DNA of 64,000 bases, taken from the NCBI RefSeq assembly GCF_008281175.1, contig NZ_CP036524.1:1116001-1180000 (forward strand), in the 5' to 3' direction. The position numbers and the translations under genes are program-made. Source of the DNA: [Clostridium] hylemonae DSM 15053 (GTDB lineage: Bacteria > Bacillota > Clostridia > Lachnospirales > Lachnospiraceae). This document shows, piece after piece, positions 8,602 to 16,313 of this stretch (within the stretch, counting starts at the first letter, position 1; every line of letters begins with the position of its first letter). Below the pieces are notes generated by a model. That model was not told the origin of the DNA and did not search any database. It worked only from the letters and a program-made list of their open reading frames with translations.

Positions 8602-10170
8602 CTACTGTCCGTCGCCGGACAGCATCTGTTTTTTCATATCTAATATCATAAAGGAGAGCTGCAGCCGGAAAATAGTCTGCGCGTCGCCAAAATCCAGGCC
8701 GGTCATCTCCACGATCCTGTTTATCCGGTACTTCAGTGTGTTATAGTTCAGATACATCTTCTTGGAGGCCGCGGAGATTTCGGTGCCGTTGTTGATGTAT
8801 CCCCGTATCGTATCGAGAAAAAGCTCCCGTTTATCGGCGTCCATCTTTAATATGTCCGATATGGCCGGATGCACGAGATAATTCAGCGATTCCCTGTCCG
8901 CGTAATTTAAAAATATGTGCTGGAGAAGGTAATCGGAATATTTGACGATCCGTTCTTTGTGGTGCAGCTTCCATGAGGTGTTCAGGGCGGATACCGCCTG
9001 GGAAAACTGTTCCGGCAGAGAGTAAAGATTTTTACACGTGTAGCTGATGCCGGCGCGGCAGTTCTGCTTTTCCAGCAGATTGGCGAACTGCCTCTCATCC
9101 GATTCGGAAAACAGGGTGTCTGTCTTTGTGTCAAACACGGCGACGAGATAGCCTTTATAGTAGATGATCGTATTTCTGGCAAGAAAGTTCTGAAGGACTC
9201 TTTTCAGCATATAGACTTTGCTGATATCCTGCATATAGTCTTCCGTCAGTTCGATCACGAGGAGAGTGATGTAATCATAAAGTTTGATATTAAACTGATG
9301 GATGCGTTCCTCGACCGCGTCCTCGTCATACAGCTTTTCGTTCAGCAGGGCGATGAAAAATGACTCGGCGAGCGGAGAACTTGGCGTGTAAGTATTGGTG
9401 GATTCCAGTAAAAAATACAGGATACAGTTGCCGAGCGCCTCCACGATCTCCTGATCCGATCCGGAGATCGGCTTGTTGAGCGCCAATACTTTCAGATATG
9501 CCAGCGGCTTGCCGTTATCATTTATTTTATACACAAGCTGATTGTGGTTTAGAATACCCTTTTCCCAGATGAAATCATTTCTCGGAGAATCAGAGTTCAA
9601 GTCCTCCATCATATCCATATGGATCTGTTCTATGTACTGATCGGATACATATCCCCGGCTCAAGGTCCACTCCCACAGCGGCTCCTGGCTGGAACTGTTG
9701 CCGCCTGCGTGGGCGATAAAACAGAGGGAAACGTCCACAAGAAGAAGCGGGTTCCCGAGTATCTCATATCCAAGGTCCATCAGTTCCTGTAAGGTCGTCT
9801 TGCTTTTTTTGACTTTCAGCAGTTTTAATATATTTTTTGAAGTGTGCACCTCTTCCTCCAGAAGCTTCCACACGGTGTTGCATAGCAGATGCGTATCAGC
9901 GCTTTCCGACACAGTGACAAGAGTACATCCTGCTTCCGGCCGGAGATAGGATTCCGGGACGTCACTGCCGGCGACGAGAAAGGAAATCCGTCCTACAGGA
10001 GGAATATCGGGCAGTTCTTCAGCCCGCCCTATAAAAAGCACGCCCTGTTCCGCGGAAAGCTCTTTTCTGCTGAAGAGGCGAACGGCCGAGATTGGATAAC
10101 CGCAGTCCTGCACTATGTCCGGAGAGTATCGTTCCAGTTCTTTTACCAGTTCTTTAAGTGTTAATGTCAT
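8602..10170 (-). CDS. PucR-family transcriptional regulator
   Basis: The 522-residue regulator begins with a PucR N-terminal sensory region (TLTLKELVKELERYSPD), carries a central GGDEF-like/CdaR-type segment and ends in a PucR C-terminal helix-turn-helix (SAASKKMYLNYNTLKYRINRI, about residues 470-490). Members of this family control purine and other catabolic operons. ATG 10170 is chosen because it has a purine-rich AAAGGGGG upstream; the longer frame from 10203 lacks a site. It faces the xdh operon and is divergent from the MFS/flavin-enzyme cassette, so either could be its target. Inverted repeats in 10216-10305 are candidate binding sites. Confidence 0.8.
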   Translation of the reverse strand: MTLTLKELVKELERYSPDIVQDCGYPISAVRLFSRKELSAEQGVLFIGRAEELPDIPPVGRISFLVAGSDVPESYLRPEAGCTLVTVSESADTHLLCNTVWKLLEEEVHTSKNILKLLKVKKSKTTLQELMDLGYEILGNPLLLVDVSLCFIAHAGGNSSSQEPLWEWTLSRGYVSDQYIEQIHMDMMEDLNSDSPRNDFIWEKGILNHNQLVYKINDNGKPLAYLKVLALNKPISGSDQEIVEALGNCILYFLLESTNTYTPSSPLAESFFIALLNEKLYDEDAVEERIHQFNIKLYDYITLLVIELTEDYMQDISKVYMLKRVLQNFLARNTIIYYKGYLVAVFDTKTDTLFSESDERQFANLLEKQNCRAGISYTCKNLYSLPEQFSQAVSALNTSWKLHHKERIVKYSDYLLQHIFLNYADRESLNYLVHPAISDILKMDADKRELFLDTIRGYINNGTEISAASKKMYLNYNTLKYRINRIVEMTGLDFGDAQTIFRLQLSFMILDMKKQMLSGDGQ

Positions 10171-10215
10171 ATTAATACGCCCCCTTTCTTCTGAATATAA
10201 CATTCATTATTCGTG

Positions 10216-10305
10216 CCTGACAATAAAAAGACAATGGTATTGTCAGGAAATTCATTTGCAGTATATTGCAAATACTCCAGCGTGAATCTGTCAGATATTG
10301 CAAAT
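10216..10305. promoter_or_regulatory. Cluster of inverted and direct repeats in pucR/MFS divergent region
   Basis: CCTGACAAT (10216-10224) pairs with ATTGTCAGG (10239-10247) and contains a nested GACAAT/ATTGTC. ATTTGCA (10254-10260) pairs with TGCAAAT (10267-10273). TATTGCAAAT occurs as a direct repeat at 10264-10273 and 10296-10305, a 32-bp period that places both on the same helix face. These are plausible operators for the PucR-like protein, but binding is inferred only from position. Confidence 0.4.
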
Positions 10306-10394
10306 GGATTTTTCATTATAACAACAAAATAAATTTTATTTTGAAAATTATTGATAATGATTTAACAAATATAATGAGATAAGATAATAACATA

Positions 10395-10406
10395 AACGAT
10401 ATCGTT
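10395..10406. promoter_or_regulatory. Perfect 12-bp palindrome upstream of MFS gene
   Basis: AACGATATCGTT is a perfect palindrome 46 nt before the MFS start codon in an AT-rich promoter region. It resembles a compact repressor half-site pair. No cognate regulator is identified. Confidence 0.3.
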
Positions 10407-10451
10407 AAATAGAAAACAAATAAAGCAGCAGAGGAAGGAAAGGAAAAAGAT

Positions 10452-11633
10452 ATGAGTAATGCAAAAAGCAGGATCAAGATAAGTATATATGCAATCGCAC
10501 TGCTTATGATGGGGGTTATCGGGATCACAAGCGCACTGGCAACGATTGGGGCCAATTTTCCCGACGCGTCACAGACAATGATCCAGAACCTGATCTCAGT
10601 GCCGTGTTTTGCGATCATACCCACTACACTTATTGTAGGAAAGCTGATGGAGTATGTGCCGAAAAAAATAATCGCGGCGGCGGGGGCAGTCTGCTTCCTG
10701 GCGGGAGGATTGATCCCCGCGTTTGTCACCACGTCATTCGGACTGATCCTTGTCATGAGAGCAGTTCTCGGTATTGGCGTAGGCATATCACAGGTAGTGA
10801 GCACCGCGCTGGTGGCGGATAACTTTTCGGGGGAAGAACAGCAGAAAGTGCAGGGAACGCTGCAGGCATCCCAGATGGGAGGAGTTGCCGTCATGGTGTT
10901 TGCGGGCGGCTGGCTTGCGGATATCCAATGGAATTACGTATTCTACGTACATATTATAGCAGTTTTGACGCTGGCTGCGGTTGTGTTTGTCCTCCCTATG
11001 CAGAAGGTGGCAGTCAAGAAAGAAGCTTCAGGAGAGAAGCAGTCTGTACATCTAACAAAGGCTACATGGCTCTGGGTCGTATTCATGTTTGCGGTCTTTG
11101 TGGCTATACAGGTATACTCCATCTTTCTGTCGTTCCTTGTACAGGAAAGAGGGCTTGGCACCGCCGCGGATGCGGGACTTGGGCTTGCCTTTTTCGCGGC
11201 GGGCGGAGTTGTGATGGGACTTTTGTACAGCAGGCTCGTCAAGGCGTCCAGAAATTGTTCCGTGGCTGTGGGCTGCCTGATGCTGGCGGTATCTTATTTT
11301 ATTATGGCTTACGCGGGCAATATGATCCTGTGCCATATCGGTAGTCTTCTCTTAGGCATGGCAGTGTCGGTGATCGTTCCGGGCGTCATGATCTATACAG
11401 GGCACACGGTTGATCCGTTTTCCGTAGGGATGGCGATCTCACTCGTGACATGTGCTCAGAATTTTGGACAGTGCGTCTGTGCTTATATTGTCAATCCGCT
11501 TACGACACTGTTCGGCAGCAGTTCTAATGTCAATTTTACCGCTTTCATTCTGGCCGGTATCCTGTCCGGCGCGCTTACGGTCGTAATGCTGATCTGGGGG
11601 ATGCGCAGAAATAAGGCGGAAGTGAATTCATAG
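10452..11633 (+). CDS. MFS transporter
   Basis: This 393-residue integral membrane protein has about 12 hydrophobic helices. It begins KISIYAIALLMMGVIGITSALATIGANFPDASQTMIQ, a style shared with drug/metabolite MFS carriers. A conserved MRAVLGIGVGIS segment lies in TM4, and a basic cytoplasmic loop (MQKVAVKKEASGEKQ) separates the halves. AGGAAGGAAAGG precedes the ATG. It abuts the flavin enzyme gene and probably imports the substrate of that cassette. Substrate unknown. Confidence 0.82.
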   Translation: MSNAKSRIKISIYAIALLMMGVIGITSALATIGANFPDASQTMIQNLISVPCFAIIPTTLIVGKLMEYVPKKIIAAAGAVCFLAGGLIPAFVTTSFGLILVMRAVLGIGVGISQVVSTALVADNFSGEEQQKVQGTLQASQMGGVAVMVFAGGWLADIQWNYVFYVHIIAVLTLAAVVFVLPMQKVAVKKEASGEKQSVHLTKATWLWVVFMFAVFVAIQVYSIFLSFLVQERGLGTAADAGLGLAFFAAGGVVMGLLYSRLVKASRNCSVAVGCLMLAVSYFIMAYAGNMILCHIGSLLLGMAVSVIVPGVMIYTGHTVDPFSVGMAISLVTCAQNFGQCVCAYIVNPLTTLFGSSSNVNFTAFILAGILSGALTVVMLIWGMRRNKAEVNS

Positions 11634-11654
11634 ATGAAAAAAGGAGAGACTCAT

Positions 11655-13631
11655 ATGTACAATACATTATTTTCAAGCTGTAATATCGGGACGTTAGAGA
11701 TACCAAACAGGGCGGTGATGACTGCCATGGGCAATCACATCGCAGAGGAAGACGGCACTGTGTCGGATGCGGATATAGCCTTCTATGGGGCAAGGGCAAA
11801 GGGCGGCGTCGGTCTTGTCATAACAGAGTGTGCCTGTGTCGACTTCAGGACTGGAAAGGGAAATCTGAGGCAGATAGCGGTGGATGACGACAAATATATT
11901 CCGGGCTTAAAAAAGCTTGCGGACGAAGTTCATAAATATGGCTCTGTTCTGGCTGTCCAGATCTATCATCCAGGCCGCCAGGGAATAGCAGAGCTTAACG
12001 GAGTGGAAAGTATGAAGTCCGCAAGCAAGACAGAGTGCAGGTGTGTGCATCAGCCGGCGCATGAGATGACAACAGATGAAATAAAAGAGATGACAGAACT
12101 GTTTGCGGCCGGGGCAAAGCGGTTAAAAGAAGCAGGCGTGGACGCGGTGGAACTTCACGGGGCACACGGCTACCTTATCGGGCAGTTTTTGAGCCCTTAT
12201 ACAAATAAGCGGACCGACAGGTACGGCGGTTCCTTTGAGAACCGCATGCGTTTCCTGGATGAGATCTTAGACGCGGTGCGCAGGGAGTGCGGTGGAGATT
12301 ATCCGGTGATCGTACGCTTTTCCGCGGATGAGCATATGGAATATGCCGGACTGCCGGGGGAAGGCCTCTGCCTGGAAGACGGAGTGAAGATCGCGAAGCA
12401 TCTTGCAGGTAAGGGAGTGGACGCCCTTGATGTCAGCGCCGGTATCTATGAGACGATGAACACAGCCTGGGAACCGGTAGGATTTGACCAGGGGTGGAAG
12501 ATGAACGGGGCAGAGGCCGTGAAAAAGGCAGTCCGTATACCGGTCATTGCCGCTTCGGTCATCCGTGAGCCCGGGTATGCGGAGGAAGTGCTGAAAGAAG
12601 GGAAATGTGATTTTATCGGCTCAGCCCGCGCCTTTTTTGCAGATCCGGACTGGATGAGGAAAGCGCGGGAAGGTAAAGAGAAGGAAATCCGCAAGTGTAT
12701 TTCCTGTCTGTACTGTATGGAGACGCTGATGGCGGCAGATATGAGCGGGACACCCATGGGATGCGCCATCAATTTTCAAGGGTGCCGGGAAGATAAGTAC
12801 AGTGATGAAATGCTTAAAAAAGACGGGGAGAAAAGAGTCGTGGCGGTGATCGGCGCAGGGCCTGCCGGGATGGAAGCGGCAAGGATCCTGGCGATGAGAG
12901 GTTTTTCTCCGGTAGTCTTTGAGAAGCAGGGCGAAGTGGGCGGACAGATCGCGCTTGCGTCAAAGCCGCCAAAAAAGGAGAAGACAGGCTGGCTTATTGA
13001 CTATCAGAAATACCAGATGGAAAAGCTCGGTGTAGAAGTGCGGCTGAACAAAGCGCCAACACTGGAAGAGCTGAAAGCGTTACACCCGTATGCCGTATTC
13101 GTATCCCACGGCTCCAATCCGATCATGCCGAAGTCTATCCGGGGTATCGGCGGGGCAAACGTATATACACCGGTAGAGATATTAAACGGAACGGTCACCC
13201 TTGAGAATAAAAATGTAGCGGTTGTCGGCTCCGGAATGACCGGGATCGAGACTGCGGAACTTCTGGGCGACAGGGGAAACAAGGTGACTGTATTTGAGAT
13301 GGCGGACGATATCGGACCGGGCATTTTCTTCCAGAATCTGATCGATGTGATGGGCCGTGTGAGCACGCATGGGACAAAGCTATATCCAAAACACCGGCTC
13401 GTGGAGATCGACGGGACAACGGCTGCTTTTGAAAATACGGAGACAAAGGAACAGGAGCGCTTCGACTTTGACGCCATTGTCGTTTCGCTCGGAACGTCGT
13501 CCAATACGGAATTGAAAGAGGAACTGGACAAGGAGTTTGAAAGAGTTGTGTATCTGGGAGACGCGAAACAGGCAGGGAGAATTGAGAACGCGGTCCGCAC
13601 CGGTTATCTAGCGGCGGCACAGTTAAATTGA
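11655..13631 (+). CDS. Fe-S flavin oxidoreductase, old yellow enzyme/2,4-dienoyl-CoA reductase type
   Basis: The 658-residue multidomain enzyme reduces activated C=C bonds. Residues 1-340 form an FMN TIM barrel (HPGRQ, VELHGAHGYLIGQFLSPYTN, ENRMRF). A [4Fe-4S] motif C-x2-C-x2-C plus a later Cys is near residue 346. An FAD motif GAGPAGMEAARIL starts at about 399 and an NAD(P) motif VGSGMTGIETAELL at about 523. Known relatives include 2-enoate reductases, dienoyl-CoA reductase FadH and BaiCD/BaiH-type steroid reductases. ATG 11655 follows AAGGAGA; the longer 11634 start has none. Together with the two adjacent iron alcohol dehydrogenases it suggests reduction/oxidation of an unsaturated alcohol or ketone, which is inference. 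Confidence 0.85.
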   Translation: MYNTLFSSCNIGTLEIPNRAVMTAMGNHIAEEDGTVSDADIAFYGARAKGGVGLVITECACVDFRTGKGNLRQIAVDDDKYIPGLKKLADEVHKYGSVLAVQIYHPGRQGIAELNGVESMKSASKTECRCVHQPAHEMTTDEIKEMTELFAAGAKRLKEAGVDAVELHGAHGYLIGQFLSPYTNKRTDRYGGSFENRMRFLDEILDAVRRECGGDYPVIVRFSADEHMEYAGLPGEGLCLEDGVKIAKHLAGKGVDALDVSAGIYETMNTAWEPVGFDQGWKMNGAEAVKKAVRIPVIAASVIREPGYAEEVLKEGKCDFIGSARAFFADPDWMRKAREGKEKEIRKCISCLYCMETLMAADMSGTPMGCAINFQGCREDKYSDEMLKKDGEKRVVAVIGAGPAGMEAARILAMRGFSPVVFEKQGEVGGQIALASKPPKKEKTGWLIDYQKYQMEKLGVEVRLNKAPTLEELKALHPYAVFVSHGSNPIMPKSIRGIGGANVYTPVEILNGTVTLENKNVAVVGSGMTGIETAELLGDRGNKVTVFEMADDIGPGIFFQNLIDVMGRVSTHGTKLYPKHRLVEIDGTTAAFENTETKEQERFDFDAIVVSLGTSSNTELKEELDKEFERVVYLGDAKQAGRIENAVRTGYLAAAQLN

Positions 13632-13649
13632 GAGTGAGGAGGAGATCAT

Positions 13650-14813
13650 ATGTTAAAATCAGGAATGTACACACAGCTTGCGCCGGTTCTGTTCGGTTCT
13701 GGAACAGCCGGGCAGGCGGGAGAGATCGTAAAGAGTTTCGGATGCAGTAAGGTTATGCTTGTAAGTGATGAGGGCGTGCTTGAGGCGGGGGCTGCCGGCA
13801 AGGTGCGCCGTGTTCTGGAACGATCCGGGATCGAAGTCGTCATGTGGGCAGAGGCGGAGACGGACTGTCCGGAGGAGAGTGTGAAAAGAGCGGCCGCGGT
13901 CGGAAGAAGAGAGAAGATAGACGGAGTGGTCGGCGTCGGCGGAGGAAGTGTGCTGGATACGGCAAAGGCAGTGTCGGCAGTCGTGCCCAATGACGACCAG
14001 GTGCTGGACGATATCGTTCTGTATCTGACCGGCCAGAAGGAGTATGCAAATGCGCCCGTGCCTGTGATCGAGATACCGACGACGGCGGGAACCGGTTCGG
14101 AGAGTACGTTTGTCGCTGTCGTTACATCAGACAAACTGGACTGTAAGATAGGTCTTCCGGTGCCTCCTTCCTACGGTATCGTAGATTCTGAGCTTATGAA
14201 GACAGTGCCGCCTTATATCACCGCATTTACCGGTATGGATGCGCTCTCGCATGCCAGTGAAGCGCTGACCGAGCAGAAGAATACGCCTCATTCCGATCTG
14301 CTTGCCTGCGAAGCGATACGGCTTATTAAAGAGAATCTGCCGGCTGCGGTGAAGGACGCGGCGGATATGGAGGCAAGAGACCGTCTGGCATTTGCGAGCA
14401 GTATTGCGGGCATTTCCTTTAACGAATCAGGAGTCCACATCGGACACTCGGCGGCACATGCGCTCGGGCATCTTTATCATATTCCGCACGGTGTCTGCTG
14501 TGCGAATCTGACGCCGGCTGTGATCCGTTTTGCGGCAAAGACATATCCGCAGAAGATGAAACGGCTTGGAGAGCTGATGGGAGCGGCTATCACTTCGGAT
14601 GACCCGGAAGTGATAGGAAAAGAGGCGGCAGACGCAGTGCGAAGCTTTGCCAGGGCGGTCGGGATCAAGTCTTTTAAAGAACTTGGACTGACGAAGGAAC
14701 AGATGATGGCCGCAAAACCAATGTTCTATGGCGATGCGCTCTGTATGGCCTTCGGGGGTGAAGTGACGGAGCAGGACGCCGCTGATATTCTGGCGGATGC
14801 ATATGAAGGGTAA
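13650..14813 (+). CDS. Iron-containing alcohol dehydrogenase (copy 1)
   Basis: This 387-residue group III (Fe-ADH) dehydrogenase has a Rossmann-like nucleotide domain with GVGGGSVLDTAKA, then TTAGTGSESTFVAVVT. Its metal-binding C-terminal half carries FTGMDALSHASEA and the His ligands in HIGHSAAHALGHLYHIPHG. AGGAGG precedes ATG 13650. It is closely related to the next gene, from which it is separated by only 16 nt (stop to ATG), so the pair arose by tandem duplication. It probably interconverts an alcohol and an aldehyde or ketone with NAD(P). Confidence 0.88.
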   Translation: MLKSGMYTQLAPVLFGSGTAGQAGEIVKSFGCSKVMLVSDEGVLEAGAAGKVRRVLERSGIEVVMWAEAETDCPEESVKRAAAVGRREKIDGVVGVGGGSVLDTAKAVSAVVPNDDQVLDDIVLYLTGQKEYANAPVPVIEIPTTAGTGSESTFVAVVTSDKLDCKIGLPVPPSYGIVDSELMKTVPPYITAFTGMDALSHASEALTEQKNTPHSDLLACEAIRLIKENLPAAVKDAADMEARDRLAFASSIAGISFNESGVHIGHSAAHALGHLYHIPHGVCCANLTPAVIRFAAKTYPQKMKRLGELMGAAITSDDPEVIGKEAADAVRSFARAVGIKSFKELGLTKEQMMAAKPMFYGDALCMAFGGEVTEQDAADILADAYEG

Positions 14814-14829
14814 AAGTGAGGTGAGAGCA

Positions 14830-16008
14830 ATGCTGAGACCAGGAGTATATAAGCAGATAGCGCCGGTCCTGTTTGGCAGCAAAATGGCCGCACAGGCGGG
14901 GAAAAAGGCTAAAGAGCTGGGAGTGGGCAGGCTCCTGCTCGTCTGTGACGAAGGAATCAGACAGACAGGGATGGACAGCAAAATGGAACATATCCTGAAG
15001 GAGAGCGGCCTTATCGTCACAACGTGGTACGGTGTGCAGACCGACTGCCCGGACGGTACTGTGGAAGAAGCTGTAAGGATCATCGGAGAGAACCATATCG
15101 ACGGAGTGCTTGGGCTTGGCGGGGGGAGCGTGCTGGATACGGCAAAGGTGATCGCCGCGGCCGCAGCCAACGGGCTTGAAATTCTCGGGGAGGTGCTGGA
15201 ATACCTGTCGGGGGCAAAGAGCTATGCACACCATCCTCTTCCGCTGATCCTCATGCCGACGACGACGGGAACCGGTTCGGAAAGCACCTTTGTGGCAGTC
15301 GTGACGTCAAGTGCGCTGGATGCGAAAGTAGGACTTCCGTGCGCCGCGGACTGTGCCATCGTGGACCCTGAACTCACAATGTCGGTACCTCCCTTTGTCA
15401 CCGCGTTTACAGGGCTGGATGCCCTGTCCCACGCAAACGAGGCACTGGCAGAAAAGAAAAACACTCCTCATTCCGATCTTCTCGCTTTTGAGGTCGTTCG
15501 TCTTATAAAGACATATCTGCCTGCGGCCGTTGCAGACGGAAGCGACAGGGAGGCGAGGGAACACCTTGCCTTTGCGAGCAATCTTGCGGGGATCGCATTT
15601 AATGAGTCGGGGGTCCATATCGGCCATGCATGCGCGCACGCGCTGGGACATTTATATCACGTGCCCCACGGCGTCTGCTGCGCCAACCTGACCCCTGCTG
15701 TGATAGAACTGCAGGCCCGGGCGTATCCGGAAAAGATGAAGAGACTGGGACTGATCATGGGGGCCAAAATCAGCACAGACGAGCCCGGAGAAATAGGAAA
15801 AAAAGCAGCGGACGCTGTCCGCGCCTTTGCAAAAGAGCTGGGGATCCCTTCGTTAAACGAACAGGGGTTTACGGAAGCGCAGATCTTGGAGGCGCTGCCG
15901 ATAGTGCTTAATGATCCGCTCGGGTATGCGTATGACGGACAGATCACGGAAGAGGAGATCCGTTTTATCCTGAAGAGGGCGTATCGCGGATCATATGGCG
16001 GAAATTAA
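14830..16008 (+). CDS. Iron-containing alcohol dehydrogenase (copy 2)
   Basis: The 392-residue paralog of the preceding gene retains GLGGGSVLDTAKV, TTTGTGSESTFVAVVTS, FTGLDALSHANEA and HIGHACAHALGHLYHVPHG. By eye about two thirds of the central and C-terminal residues match copy 1, whereas the N-terminal third and C-terminal tail differ more. This suggests different substrate or cofactor preference. ATG 14830 aligns with copy 1's start (MLRPGVYKQIAPVLFGS) and follows GAGGTGAG; the upstream in-frame ATG 14797 lies inside copy 1. No clear terminator follows. Confidence 0.88.
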   Translation: MLRPGVYKQIAPVLFGSKMAAQAGKKAKELGVGRLLLVCDEGIRQTGMDSKMEHILKESGLIVTTWYGVQTDCPDGTVEEAVRIIGENHIDGVLGLGGGSVLDTAKVIAAAAANGLEILGEVLEYLSGAKSYAHHPLPLILMPTTTGTGSESTFVAVVTSSALDAKVGLPCAADCAIVDPELTMSVPPFVTAFTGLDALSHANEALAEKKNTPHSDLLAFEVVRLIKTYLPAAVADGSDREAREHLAFASNLAGIAFNESGVHIGHACAHALGHLYHVPHGVCCANLTPAVIELQARAYPEKMKRLGLIMGAKISTDEPGEIGKKAADAVRAFAKELGIPSLNEQGFTEAQILEALPIVLNDPLGYAYDGQITEEEIRFILKRAYRGSYGGN

Positions 16009-16026
16009 AACAGAAGAAAATAAATG

Positions 16027-16055
16027 TTGACAATACGGCATACTTCTCATATAAT
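16027..16055 (+). promoter_or_regulatory. Consensus sigma-A promoter for the P-type ATPase leader
   Basis: TTGACA (16027-16032) and TATAAT (16050-16055) are both perfect and are spaced by 17 nt. Transcription from about 16062 would give a 250-nt untranslated leader before the ATPase start, which is unusually long and structured. Confidence 0.85.
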
Positions 16056-16110
16056 AAAGCACAAATAATTCTATCAGATGTTTTTTAGAAGAAAGGATAT
16101 TACCGACACT

Positions 16111-16251
16111 ATGGACGACGCCGACAGTAGCGACGCTGACCAATGTATTTATTATAATGTTTTAGATAAGAGATCAACAGGGATAACAGGCATGATCTGC
16201 GCTTCTTTACAGAGGCGGCAGGTTGTGCTTTTTTGTGTTTTTTACCGCTGA
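16111..16251 (+). CDS. Possible acidic leader peptide (46 aa)
   Basis: Between the promoter and the ATPase a short frame begins MDDADSSDADQCIYYNVLDK and runs 46 codons to TGA 16249-16251. AGAAAGGA lies upstream at 16089-16096, a somewhat long 14 nt from the ATG. Six of the first ten residues are acidic or Asp-flanking (five Asp). Asp-rich nascent chains are known to destabilise ribosomes at low magnesium, as in E. coli mgtL upstream of mgtA. The coding status is unproven: the frame has no homolog I recognise and its 3' half overlaps RNA stems. Confidence 0.3.
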   Translation: MDDADSSDADQCIYYNVLDKRSTGITGMICASLQRRQVVLFCVFYR

Positions 16252-16272
16252 TCCTGCCTGTTGAGGCAATCA
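16185..16272 (+). promoter_or_regulatory. Leader with competing RNA stems upstream of cation ATPase
   Basis: Segment 16185-16197 (AACAGGCATGATC) pairs with 16250-16262 over 13 positions with one mismatch. GGCAGG 16217-16222 can alternatively pair with CCTGCC 16253-16258. A third fold pairs CTGAT 16248-16252 and GCCT 16256-16259 with AGGC 16263-16266 and ATCAG 16268-16272. T-runs at 16231-16243 lie inside the first stem's loop. The three folds are mutually exclusive, as expected of an attenuator. The rest of 16009-16313 contains only the promoter and leader frame. Confidence 0.45.
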
Positions 16273-16313
16273 GATAAATTATATTAAAAAAAGAAGGGAG
16301 TGGTATATCCAAT

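Noticed and set aside
10316-10894. 192-codon minus-strand frame before the MFS gene
   Set aside because: Mostly antisense to the MFS transporter; hydrophobicity mirrors the membrane helices on the other strand.
16056-16313. Known metal riboswitch (yybP-ykoY or M-box) before the P-type ATPase
   Set aside because: I looked for the conserved GGGGAGUA/CUACCGC-type loops of yybP-ykoY and the M-box core and did not find them; only generic competing stems are present.
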